Below are positions 1 to 5,098 of a stretch of DNA of 5,098 nt, piece after piece; positions within the stretch are counted from its first letter, which is position 1; the number at the start of each line of letters is the position of its first letter. The notes beneath the pieces were generated by a model. The model had not been told where the DNA came from, did no database searches, and worked only from the letters and a program-made list of their open reading frames with translations. The translations under genes and the position numbers were made by a program. Source of the stretch: Clostridiales bacterium UBA4653 (GTDB lineage: Bacteria; Bacillota; Clostridia; Oscillospirales; CAG-272); assembly GCA_002405565.1 (NCBI GenBank), contig DHMB01000114.1, positions 430 through 5,527 on the forward strand, read 5' to 3'.

Positions 1-110
1 AGATGCACCATGCCGACCGCGCCCTTTCGTATGCCGATCGCGCAGACAAGGACAAGCAAAGCCCCAAGCCCGATGCCTTCAATTATCGTTTTTATTATCA
101 GTTCGCTCAT
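1..110 (-). CDS. Small membrane protein, N-terminal part only (runs off left edge)
   Basis: Reading leftward from an ATG at 110-108 there is an open frame of 36 complete codons that continues past the window edge. It starts MSELIIKTIIEGIGLGALL and goes on through a strongly hydrophobic stretch (about residues 4-25) to a basic IRKGAVGMV segment. This looks like a first membrane helix followed by a positively charged cytoplasmic turn, so an integral membrane protein is likely. The ATG overlaps the TGA of the upstream reductase-like gene in an ATGA junction, and a GGGAGG sits 8 bases before the start, both of which support the call. The two genes should be co-transcribed. I recall similar short membrane proteins beside ketopantoate-reductase-like genes in clostridia, but no function is known to me. 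Confidence 0.7.
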   Translation of the reverse strand, partial: MSELIIKTIIEGIGLGALLVLVCAIGIRKGAVGMVH

Positions 111-1033
111 TTCAGATACCTCCCGCACTCGCTTTCAAGCTCACGCCAAACGGGATATTCCGTGCCGCTTTCGTCAAAGAACTTCTTAAGATCGCGGTTC
201 AGCGCGCTCATCTCGTCGGTAGCGTTCATGGCATGATCCGATACGCATATCTTTCCCAGAACCGTCGCACACATGAGCCTGAAAAAGCGCAGACAGGTTT
301 TTCTGTATGCGTCGCCTTCAAACTCCCTGTCGGACGCGGGCAATATCTCATGTCCCGCGTTCTTTATGGCGCGATAGCCTTCAATGTTGGCGTCAATCAT
401 TTTGCCGAGATACGCCGTGTTGCCTTTGAGCTTTTTAAGATTGCCGTCGGTTTTGTAGCAGGCGAACGCCGCCGGAAGCACAAATGCGGCATGACACAAA
501 AGATAATCCTCCATGTTCGGCTCATATGTGACCTTGTATTTCGTACCGTCAAAAATCTGCCCGATGAGCTTTTCGTTTGACGGTGCGCCGGAAAGCTGAC
601 CTATCGTTATTTTTTTAAGGTCGACAGAAGCCACGCGGTCGCTCTCGCGGTGCCCCGCCGCGCTCGTAAATGCAAACATCACGTTTTTCTCCGGAAGAAG
701 CGAGGCAAGCTCCCTTGTGCTCACATTATTGCCGACAAAAACGATATTTTTCGTTTTGTTTGCACGCAGAGCGTCAATGACGGATTCAAGCTGCGTGTAT
801 CTGACTGCAACGAATATCACATCATAAGCGTCGTCCGGCAAAAGCCCGGTGACGACAGAAACGCGGCTGACTGAGGTACGGATTGAAAACTTATCCTTGA
901 TTCTCAGTCCGTTTTTACGTATCTCCTCCGCCCATTTTCCGCGTGCAAGCAGGGTCGTGTCCTTCCCCGCGCGGAACATGTTCCTTGCAAGATTACATCC
1001 GAGCACACCTGCGCCGAATATCAGAATTTTCAT
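107..1033 (-). CDS. Ketopantoate reductase-like NAD(P)-dependent oxidoreductase (PanE/ApbA fold), substrate unknown
   Basis: The protein has 308 residues, the usual size for the PanE/ApbA family. It opens with MKILIFGAGVLG, whose GAGVLG (residues 7-12) is the glycine-rich loop of an N-terminal Rossmann domain binding NAD(P)H. A conserved-looking GNNVS follows at 101-105 and FAFTSAAG near 120-127, then an all-helical C-terminal domain. True ketopantoate reductase makes pantoate for coenzyme A. Here the hinge-region stretch EDYLLCHAAFVLP (175-187) appears to lack the catalytic lysine and asparagine found in the E. coli PanE equivalent, so a different substrate is likely. I chose the ATG at 1033 because GAGG precedes it at good spacing and the family starts exactly here; an in-frame ATG at 1117 would add 28 residues without family character and run through a palindromic operator. 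It overlaps the downstream membrane-protein gene by 4 bp. Confidence 0.85.
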   Translation of the reverse strand: MKILIFGAGVLGCNLARNMFRAGKDTTLLARGKWAEEIRKNGLRIKDKFSIRTSVSRVSVVTGLLPDDAYDVIFVAVRYTQLESVIDALRANKTKNIVFVGNNVSTRELASLLPEKNVMFAFTSAAGHRESDRVASVDLKKITIGQLSGAPSNEKLIGQIFDGTKYKVTYEPNMEDYLLCHAAFVLPAAFACYKTDGNLKKLKGNTAYLGKMIDANIEGYRAIKNAGHEILPASDREFEGDAYRKTCLRFFRLMCATVLGKICVSDHAMNATDEMSALNRDLKKFFDESGTEYPVWRELESECGRYLK

Positions 1034-1092
1034 GGTCAGATTTCCTCTTTTCAAAAAGTTACTGTACGGGCTCCGCCAAGCCGCGCCGAGCG

Positions 1093-1110
1093 TGTTAGCA
1101 TGTGCTAACA
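1093..1110. promoter_or_regulatory. Palindromic operator copy 1 (TGTTAGCA-TG-TGCTAACA)
   Basis: This is a perfect 8-2-8 inverted repeat located 60 bp upstream of the reductase-like start codon, downstream of the predicted minus-strand promoter. The 16-bp core GTTAGCATGTGCTAAC is identical to copy 2 in front of the transporter operon. That identity across about 330 bp of otherwise unrelated sequence argues for a protein binding site. A position inside the transcript leader would suit repression by roadblock, unless the true promoter lies closer than the one proposed here. Confidence 0.8.
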
Positions 1111-1124
1111 CCGGCATATTTGAA

Positions 1125-1156
1125 AAGCCGCCGGAAGGCGGTTTCTTTAATTTTTT
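1125..1156 (+). terminator. Intrinsic terminator-like hairpin
   Basis: The arms AAGCCGCC (1125-1132) and GGCGGTTT (1137-1144) pair over 8 bp, including one G-U, around a GGAA tetraloop, and are followed by CTTTAATTTTTT. This is a textbook intrinsic terminator on the plus strand, although no plus-strand gene lies to its left in this window. On the minus strand the same stem is interrupted by an A-C mismatch and is followed only by CTTTT, so it would be a weaker terminator or attenuator in the leader of the reductase-like gene. Confidence 0.55.
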
Positions 1157-1203
1157 ACGTCCGGATGGCGTTTTTCGGGTTTCGCTGTCCGCGCCGCGCG
1201 AAG

Positions 1204-1227
1204 TGACCGTAACAGTCTATCCGGTCA
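1204..1227. repeat. Inverted repeat TGACCG-N12-CGGTCA at the predicted minus-strand start site
   Basis: Six-base arms at 1204-1209 and 1222-1227 are perfect reverse complements. The repeat lies immediately downstream of the predicted minus-strand -10 box, so it could be an operator for a second regulator or a 5' stem in the transcript. Six-base arms can arise by chance, so the support is modest. Confidence 0.3.
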
Positions 1228-1228
1228 T

Positions 1229-1257
1229 ATTGTAACACACGAAAATGCGTTTTTCAA
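1229..1257 (-). promoter_or_regulatory. Predicted sigma-A promoter for the reductase-like / membrane protein unit
   Basis: Read on the minus strand, TTGAAA (1257-1252) and TACAAT (1234-1229) are separated by exactly 17 bp, each one mismatch from the -35 and -10 consensus. Transcription would begin near 1222, giving a leader of about 190 nt that includes palindrome copy 1 and the hairpin at 1125-1144. I saw no better candidate nearer the gene, but the long leader leaves some doubt. Confidence 0.5.
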
Positions 1258-1381
1258 TAGGAAATCAGAAATTTCCAAGCTCAAAATCGCCGACTGCGCC
1301 GCCACCGACATGACGCCAAACAGCAAAAAAACACACGCTTTTTCCGTCACTGTAAATCGGCAAAAAAATGAAAAAAGGTAC

Positions 1382-1410
1382 TTGACAAGGCGCTTTGCTT
1401 ATGCTATACT
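1382..1410 (+). promoter_or_regulatory. Strong sigma-A promoter of the flavodoxin/ABC transporter operon
   Basis: A perfect -35 TTGACA (1382-1387) and a near-perfect -10 TATACT (1405-1410) are separated by 17 bp. Transcription should start about 1416-1418, a few bases before palindrome copy 2. A bound regulator would overlap the start site, as expected for repression of an otherwise strong promoter. The leader to the first ATG is about 120 nt. Confidence 0.85.
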
Positions 1411-1420
1411 GTCCCCGTTC

Positions 1421-1438
1421 AGTTAGCATGTGCTAACT
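1421..1438. promoter_or_regulatory. Palindromic operator copy 2 (AGTTAGCA-TG-TGCTAACT)
   Basis: This is a perfect 8-2-8 inverted repeat placed 10 bp after the -10 box, so it covers the initially transcribed region of the transporter promoter. Its 16-bp core is identical to copy 1. The TAGC-N4-GCTA arrangement is close in style to DtxR/MntR-type metalloregulator sites, and the regulated genes form a metal-chelate importer. Assignment to that regulator family is inference; no regulator gene is visible in the window. Confidence 0.85.
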
Positions 1439-1464
1439 AAAATTCAGGTGTGTATAAAAACTCA

Positions 1465-1487
1465 AAGCCGACGTTGGCTTATTTTTT
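1465..1487 (+). terminator. Hairpin plus T-tract in the operon leader (possible attenuator)
   Basis: AAGCCG (1465-1470) pairs with TGGCTT (1475-1480), counting one G-U pair, around an ACGT loop, and is followed by A and six Ts (1482-1487). It lies inside the 5' leader between palindromes 2 and 3. The form is that of a short intrinsic terminator, but a 6-bp stem is weak. No anti-terminator pairing or known riboswitch core was recognised. Confidence 0.4.
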
Positions 1488-1497
1488 AGACACGCAA

Positions 1498-1513
1498 GTT
1501 AGCAGAGGCTAAC
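1498..1513. promoter_or_regulatory. Palindromic operator copy 3 (GTTAGC-AGAG-GCTAAC)
   Basis: The 6-bp arms are identical to copies 1 and 2, with AGAG in place of ATGT at the centre. Its centre is 76 bp from that of copy 2, and it ends 11 bp before the AAGGAGG ribosome binding site. Conserved arms with a changed centre fit a dimeric regulator that contacts the arms. It could block elongation or cooperate with copy 2. Confidence 0.75.
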
Positions 1514-1524
1514 CAAATCCTGTT

Positions 1525-1531
1525 AAGGAGG
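1525..1531 (+). promoter_or_regulatory. Ribosome binding site AAGGAGG
   Basis: This is a full-consensus Shine-Dalgarno sequence 7 bases before the ATG at 1539. It fixes the start of the flavodoxin-like gene and predicts strong translation once the operon is derepressed. Confidence 0.9.
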
Positions 1532-1538
1532 AAAAACA

Positions 1539-2456
1539 ATGAGTAAACTTGCAATCATTTGCGCACCGGACAAGGCGGCGATTTCTGTCATGGCTGAAAA
1601 AATCTCCGCCGGAGCTATTTCAAACGGTGCAACAGCAGACATTTTTGACGCAACTGTCGACCCGGCGGTGCTCGGCGGATATGACGCCGCGGCACTCGGC
1701 TTTGGCGAAGGTTTTGCGGAATCCGAATTTCTCGCGGTCTTTTCGCGCTGTCTTTCGGGACTCGAAGGCAAAAAGACAGCCGTTTTCGGAGTTTTTGAAG
1801 GAAAAGAAGAATTTGCGGAAAGCCTCGTGCGCGTGGGCAAAGCCGCAAGGTGCGTAATGCTTCCCGTCGCCTGCACGGAAGAGACGGCAGAGGAGCTCGG
1901 CAGATCGCTTGTACATAAAAAAGAAATCCGCCCCGATCTTGCGAAAACGGTTCCGATCATCTTCTCGACGATTACCGGAAACGGCTATAAGCTCGCAGCG
2001 GCAGCAGCGGAAGCGGTGCCCGACCATGTCGGCCCGTACAACATACGCTACATAACAGACGAGGTCATCGACAAATTCGATACCTTCGTGCTTTCATATT
2101 GGTGCAACCACGGCACGGCGGATGACGACACAATCGACCTTATCTCCCGCATGCACGGAAAAAAGCTGATTGTCATCGGCTCGCTCGGCGTCGCAACTGA
2201 CACGGCGCACGCCGCAAAGGTGTGCGAAAACGTCATTGCGCTCGCCTCGCGCGACAATACCCTCCTCGGTCATTATCTCTGCCGCGGAAGCATTGACCTC
2301 CGCCGCACCTTCGCCCGGACGCGTATTCCCGAAGGTCAGAAGGGTCATCTCTCCGCAGAGCGTTTTGAAAAACAGAAGGAGTCGCTCGGTCATCCGAATG
2401 CTGAGGAACTGGAAGGCGCACGCGCGGCTGTCGCCGAATTTCTCAAAAAAGCATGA
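1539..2456 (+). CDS. Tandem flavodoxin-like protein, first gene of a metal-chelate uptake operon
   Basis: This 305-residue protein is predicted to be cytoplasmic, with no signal peptide or membrane helix. The C-terminal part (about 135-245) reads as a flavodoxin: strand IIFSTITGNG (140-149) resembles an FMN phosphate-binding loop (usual TGNT, here TGNG), and FVLSYWCNHGTADDDT (183-198) resembles the second FMN loop with aromatic residues. A C-terminal extension carries LLGHYLCRGSIDLRR (242-256) and GQKGH, and looks family-specific. The N-terminal part (1-110) has the same strand/helix order, with YDAAALGFGEGFAES (48-62) and GKKTAVFGVF (77-86) matching FDTFVLSYWCNHG and GKKLIVIGSLG in the second half, but it lacks the phosphate loop. 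I infer a duplicated fold with one degenerate copy. Its stop overlaps the permease start (ATGA). Likely roles are electron transfer or flavin chemistry on imported iron, heme or another ligand; the exact reaction is unknown. Confidence 0.85.
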   Translation: MSKLAIICAPDKAAISVMAEKISAGAISNGATADIFDATVDPAVLGGYDAAALGFGEGFAESEFLAVFSRCLSGLEGKKTAVFGVFEGKEEFAESLVRVGKAARCVMLPVACTEETAEELGRSLVHKKEIRPDLAKTVPIIFSTITGNGYKLAAAAAEAVPDHVGPYNIRYITDEVIDKFDTFVLSYWCNHGTADDDTIDLISRMHGKKLIVIGSLGVATDTAHAAKVCENVIALASRDNTLLGHYLCRGSIDLRRTFARTRIPEGQKGHLSAERFEKQKESLGHPNAEELEGARAAVAEFLKKA

Positions 2457-3502
2457 ACACAAAAAAAGTTTCGGAGCTTTCAGCCGATACGCAGACCGCA
2501 GGAGCATCCGCGGCACGCAAAGCGTCACGGATAATTCTTATTGCGGTATTCGGTATCATATCGGTGCTTTCCGTGCTGATATGCACGGGAATCGGAAGCG
2601 TCAAAATTTCCGTTCCGGATGTTATAAAAGCATTGTTTGTCAATGACGAAAGCATGGCGCGCCTGCTCATATGGAATCTCAGGTTTCCGCGCGTGCTCGT
2701 CGGAGGACTTGTCGGAGTTTGCCTGTCGCTTTCGGGCTGTATACTGCAGGGAGTCATGCGGAACACAATGGCGTCCCCGTCGACAATCGGCGTGACGGGC
2801 GGCGCGAGCTTTATAGGATATCTTACGCTCGTCGCCTTTCCCGCTTATTCATACCTGCTCCCGATAGGCTCGATATTCGGCGCCTTCGTAACCACAATGC
2901 TGATTTATGCGCTTGCATATCAGAAGGGCGTTTCGCCCGTGAAAATGATTCTTTCGGGAATGGCGGTCTCTGCGCTGTTCGGCGCTTTCAATGACATCAT
3001 AAAAACGTTCTTTGCCGAATCGCTCGGAAATGCTTCGGGATTTCTCGTTGGCGGACTGAACGGCGTCGGCTGGGAGAGCTTCCGCATGATTCTTCCCTAT
3101 GCCGCAGTCGGAATTTTCATATGCGCTTTTCTGCCGTCACGAATGAACATACTCATGCTCGGCGACGAAACGGCGAACGCTCTCGGACTGCGCACGGAGG
3201 TTTTCAGATTCTTTCTGATTGCGGTATCCTCTCTTCTTGCGGGCGCGGCGATATCGGTATCGGGTCTCATCAGCTTTGTCGGCCTTGTTGTGCCGCACAT
3301 TGCAAGACTTCTTGTCGGCTCGGATTATAAATACCTCTTCCCCGCGTCGGCTCTGCTCGGATTTTCTCTCGTCAGCATATGCGACACCATCGGCAGGGTC
3401 ATTCTTCCGCCGGGAGAGGTTCCCGTCAGCATTATACTTTCGTTTATCGGCGCACCGTTCTTTTTGTACCTGCTGCGCACGCGCGAAGGCAAGAGGGGGT
3501 GA
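2453..3502 (+). CDS. FecCD/BtuC-type ABC transporter permease (metal-chelate uptake)
   Basis: At 349 residues this is the normal length for the FecCD/BtuC family, whose members form a homo- or heterodimeric membrane channel with about ten helices each. A polar N-terminal tail of about 25 residues precedes the first helix (about 26-45). Family landmarks follow in order: RFPR at 77-80, LQGVMRNTMASPSTIGVTGG (98-117), the ATPase-coupling GDETANALGL (237-246), GLISFVGLVVPHIAR (271-285), and PPGEVPVSIILSFIGAPFF near the C-terminus (319-337). The ATG overlaps the flavodoxin-like stop by 4 bp with no clear Shine-Dalgarno of its own, implying translational coupling. Only one permease gene is present, so a homodimer is expected. 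The substrate class is iron-siderophore, heme or corrinoid; the sequence does not decide among them. Confidence 0.95.
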   Translation: MNTKKVSELSADTQTAGASAARKASRIILIAVFGIISVLSVLICTGIGSVKISVPDVIKALFVNDESMARLLIWNLRFPRVLVGGLVGVCLSLSGCILQGVMRNTMASPSTIGVTGGASFIGYLTLVAFPAYSYLLPIGSIFGAFVTTMLIYALAYQKGVSPVKMILSGMAVSALFGAFNDIIKTFFAESLGNASGFLVGGLNGVGWESFRMILPYAAVGIFICAFLPSRMNILMLGDETANALGLRTEVFRFFLIAVSSLLAGAAISVSGLISFVGLVVPHIARLLVGSDYKYLFPASALLGFSLVSICDTIGRVILPPGEVPVSIILSFIGAPFFLYLLRTREGKRG

Positions 3503-4332
3503 CGGAATTGTACTTCGGATTCAACAATATTTCCGTATGTTACGGCAAAAAAGAAGTGCTCCGCGGGCTTTCGCTCGACATTCCGAAAGGAAAAGTCGTG
3601 ACGCTCATCGGTCAGAACGGGTGCGGAAAGTCCACGCTGCTGAAAACCGTTTCAAAAGCCGTAACTCCGAAGCGCGGCGAGGTCGTATATCTCGACAAAA
3701 AACTGTCCGCCTATCCGCCGAAGCAACTCGCGCAGAAGATTGCCTATCTTTCGCAGGTGCATGAGTCACCGCCCGACATAGACGTCCGCACGCTCGTTTC
3801 TTACGGAAGATTTCCGTATTCCCGCTTCGGGCGCGGAATGACGGCGGGCGACGGCGAAATAATCGACCGTGCGCTTTCGCTCACAGGGCTTACCCATCTC
3901 AGCGACAGAATTCTTTCAACGCTTTCCGGCGGTGAACGTCAGCGCGCATGGATCGCAATGACAATCGCTCAGGAGCCCGAAATTCTGATTCTCGACGAAC
4001 CGACAACATATCTTGACGTCAGCTATCAGGTGGAGGTACTTGAACTTGTGCGGCGACTTAACCGCGAGCTCGGCATAACCATTGTGATGGTTCTGCACGA
4101 TATAAATCTTGCCGCGCGTTACTCGGATTACCTCGCGGCAGTAAAGAACGGCGTTCTGTTTACGGCAGGAACACCGGATGAAATGGTAACCGAGAAAAAT
4201 CTTCGCGACATTTTTGAAATCGAAGCCGCGGTTTATCGCGACCCGATACACGGATGTCCGTATTTCATCCCGCAAAGGACAACCTTTGATATAAAACCAA
4301 ATTCCAAAACACATGGAGGAAAAAACGAATGA
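3499..4332 (+). CDS. FecE/FhuC-type ABC transporter ATP-binding protein
   Basis: This is the ATPase that powers the adjacent permease from the cytoplasmic face. Counting from the GTG start (277 residues), it has Walker A GQNGCGKST (38-46), Q-loop Q86 in YLSQ, signature LSGGERQ (142-148), Walker B ILILDE (162-167), D-loop YLD (171-173) and switch histidine H200 in VLHD. The TTYLDVSYQVEVLELVRRLN stretch and the C-terminal HGCPYFIPQ are typical of iron-siderophore/heme ATPases. The GTG at 3499 overlaps the permease stop (GTGA), matching the other junctions. An in-frame TTG at 3508 lies 8 bases after AGAGGGGG and gives a family-typical start (MYFGF), so it is a real alternative, three residues shorter. 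The stop overlaps the next ATG by 4 bp. Confidence 0.95.
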   Translation: MTELYFGFNNISVCYGKKEVLRGLSLDIPKGKVVTLIGQNGCGKSTLLKTVSKAVTPKRGEVVYLDKKLSAYPPKQLAQKIAYLSQVHESPPDIDVRTLVSYGRFPYSRFGRGMTAGDGEIIDRALSLTGLTHLSDRILSTLSGGERQRAWIAMTIAQEPEILILDEPTTYLDVSYQVEVLELVRRLNRELGITIVMVLHDINLAARYSDYLAAVKNGVLFTAGTPDEMVTEKNLRDIFEIEAAVYRDPIHGCPYFIPQRTTFDIKPNSKTHGGKNE

Positions 4333-5098
4333 AAAAATTATTTGCCATGCTTCTCTGCCTCTGCATTCTGGCAGGAGCATTCACCGCATGCGCCGGCAAT
4401 GACCCCGATCTTCCGGACAGCAGCACATCAAGCACAAGCACTTCCGGAACGGACGTCGTTACAACAGCTCCGTCCGGCGAAGACGACACAAAAAACAATG
4501 ACGCTCTGAAAGCAGCCCTCAAGGCAGAGTTTCTTAAAGCAGCCGATGAAGTCATCGTCGGCGAGGACTCCGTAACCTTCAAGGACGCAACCTCGACGGA
4601 CGGCTCGACCGTAACCATCAAAAAGAATCCGAAAAACGTCGTCAACCTTTACGCAAGCTTCACAACCCTCTGGTATGACGCAGGCGGCTCTGTAAACGGA
4701 TGCATAGGCGGCTCGTCGTCGCAGGAGCTTTACAGCGAATACATCGGCAGAGACATCACAGCCGATGAAGGAATGACCGTCGTTGCCACAACTTCATCGG
4801 GCAAAAAATGGGATACCGAAAAGATCGTTTCAATGCAGCCCGACCTTATCATCTGCTCCACGGCAATGAGCGGTTACTCAACTATCGAAAAGCCCGCAAA
4901 GGCGGCTGACATTCCCGTCATCGCCGTCAGCTATGACGACTTCTCCGATTATCTCAAATGGTTCAAGGTTTTCTGCAACCTTTCCGGTCATGCAGAGCTC
5001 TGGGACAGCGTCGCAATGAAGGCTCTTGACGATGTCGTTGAGGTTCTTTGCGAAATCCCCGATGGAAACGCTCCCCGCGTATTCAGCATGTTTGCCAA
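4329..5098 (+). CDS. Lipoprotein substrate-binding protein of the ABC transporter (FecB/BtuF type), C-terminus cut off
   Basis: The frame is open for 256 codons to the window edge. MKKLFAMLLCLCILAGAF leads to a lipobox FTAC with the acylated cysteine at residue 21, so the protein should be anchored to the outer face of the cell membrane. A low-complexity Ser/Thr/Asp-rich linker (about 22-58) and a charged helical stretch precede the binding domain. That domain begins near 97 with KKNPKNVVNLYASF and WYDAGG (115-120), and continues with WDTEKIVSMQPDLIICST (161-178) and ADIPVIAVSYDDFSDYLKWF, the expected order for the first lobe of a periplasmic-binding-protein type III fold. The second lobe lies outside the window. 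GGAGG (4315-4319) sits 9 bases before the ATG, which overlaps the ATPase stop. As the ligand receptor, it would decide substrate specificity. Confidence 0.93.
   Translation, partial: MKKLFAMLLCLCILAGAFTACAGNDPDLPDSSTSSTSTSGTDVVTTAPSGEDDTKNNDALKAALKAEFLKAADEVIVGEDSVTFKDATSTDGSTVTIKKNPKNVVNLYASFTTLWYDAGGSVNGCIGGSSSQELYSEYIGRDITADEGMTVVATTSSGKKWDTEKIVSMQPDLIICSTAMSGYSTIEKPAKAADIPVIAVSYDDFSDYLKWFKVFCNLSGHAELWDSVAMKALDDVVEVLCEIPDGNAPRVFSMFA

Larger units (their letters stand above)
1034..1538. other. Divergent intergenic regulatory region
   Basis: This 505-bp stretch separates the two divergent units and holds no convincing gene on either strand. It contains a promoter candidate for each direction, three copies of a GTTAGC-N4-GCTAAC palindrome, two hairpins followed by T-tracts and one further inverted repeat, all listed separately. 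Positions 1258-1381 between the two promoters are rich in A/T runs and show nothing else recognisable. Confidence 0.8.

Noticed and set aside
1034..1117. N-terminal extension of the reductase-like gene to an ATG at 1117
   Set aside because: The extra 28 residues do not resemble the family, the extension would cross a conserved palindrome, and the ATG at 1033 has a proper ribosome binding site and begins directly with the Rossmann strand.
849..1235. Plus-strand open frame spanning the reductase start and the intergenic region
   Set aside because: It runs through an operator and a terminator hairpin, has no ribosome binding site I can see and no recognisable protein features.
1261..1275. Inverted repeat GAAAT-N5-ATTTC between the two promoters
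   Set aside because: Five-base A/T-rich arms in an A/T-rich spacer are expected by chance, and no further copy was seen.
1411..1538. Cobalamin or other known riboswitch in the transporter leader
   Set aside because: The leader is only about 120 nt and shows no B12-box-like core or other recognised aptamer; the protein-type palindromes explain the region better.
1523..1960. Long minus-strand open frames opposite the flavodoxin-like gene
   Set aside because: They have low-complexity, Ser/Arg-rich translations without domain character and lie opposite a well-supported gene; they are antisense shadows.
1539..2456. Sirohydrochlorin chelatase (CbiK/CbiX) as the identity of the first operon gene
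   Set aside because: A chelatase beside a FecCD transporter would be plausible, but the TGN phosphate loop and the aromatic/acidic second loop fit a flavodoxin fold better.

Overview
The window looks like chromosome from an anaerobic Firmicute of class Clostridia, perhaps a gut Oscillospiraceae/Ruminococcaceae relative. This is inferred from the Gram-positive-type lipoprotein signal, strong AAGGAGG/GGAGG ribosome binding sites, consensus-like sigma-A promoters, tightly packed operons, mid-range GC, and protein families typical of gut clostridia. The species cannot be named from the sequence alone.

Layout: two divergent units flank a regulatory region of about 500 bp. On the minus strand (positions 1033 down to 1) lie a ketopantoate-reductase-like NAD(P)-binding protein and, overlapping it by 4 bp, the start of a small hydrophobic membrane protein cut by the window edge. 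On the plus strand (1539 to the window end) lies a four-gene operon: a 305-residue protein that looks like two flavodoxin folds in tandem, a FecCD-type permease, a FecE/FhuC-type ATPase, and a lipoprotein substrate-binding protein cut by the right edge. All three plus-strand junctions are 4-bp start/stop overlaps, so the genes are almost certainly co-transcribed and translationally coupled.

The permease, ATPase and lipoprotein form a complete metal-chelate importer (iron-siderophore, heme or corrinoid class; the ATPase's 'TTYLD' region favours iron chelates or heme). The first gene plausibly supplies flavin chemistry, for example reductive release of iron from the imported ligand, or acts as a low-iron electron carrier. 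That role is inferred.

The most notable feature is a palindrome, GTTAGC-N4-GCTAAC, present three times between the units: once in the leader of the minus-strand unit (1093-1110), once just downstream of the -10 box of the transporter promoter (1421-1438), and once just before the transporter operon's ribosome binding site (1498-1513). It resembles the architecture of DtxR/MntR-family metalloregulator sites and suggests that both units belong to one metal-responsive regulon. Two hairpins followed by T-tracts in the intergenic region may add attenuation or termination. No RNA genes, CRISPR arrays, insertion sequences or other mobile elements were seen.
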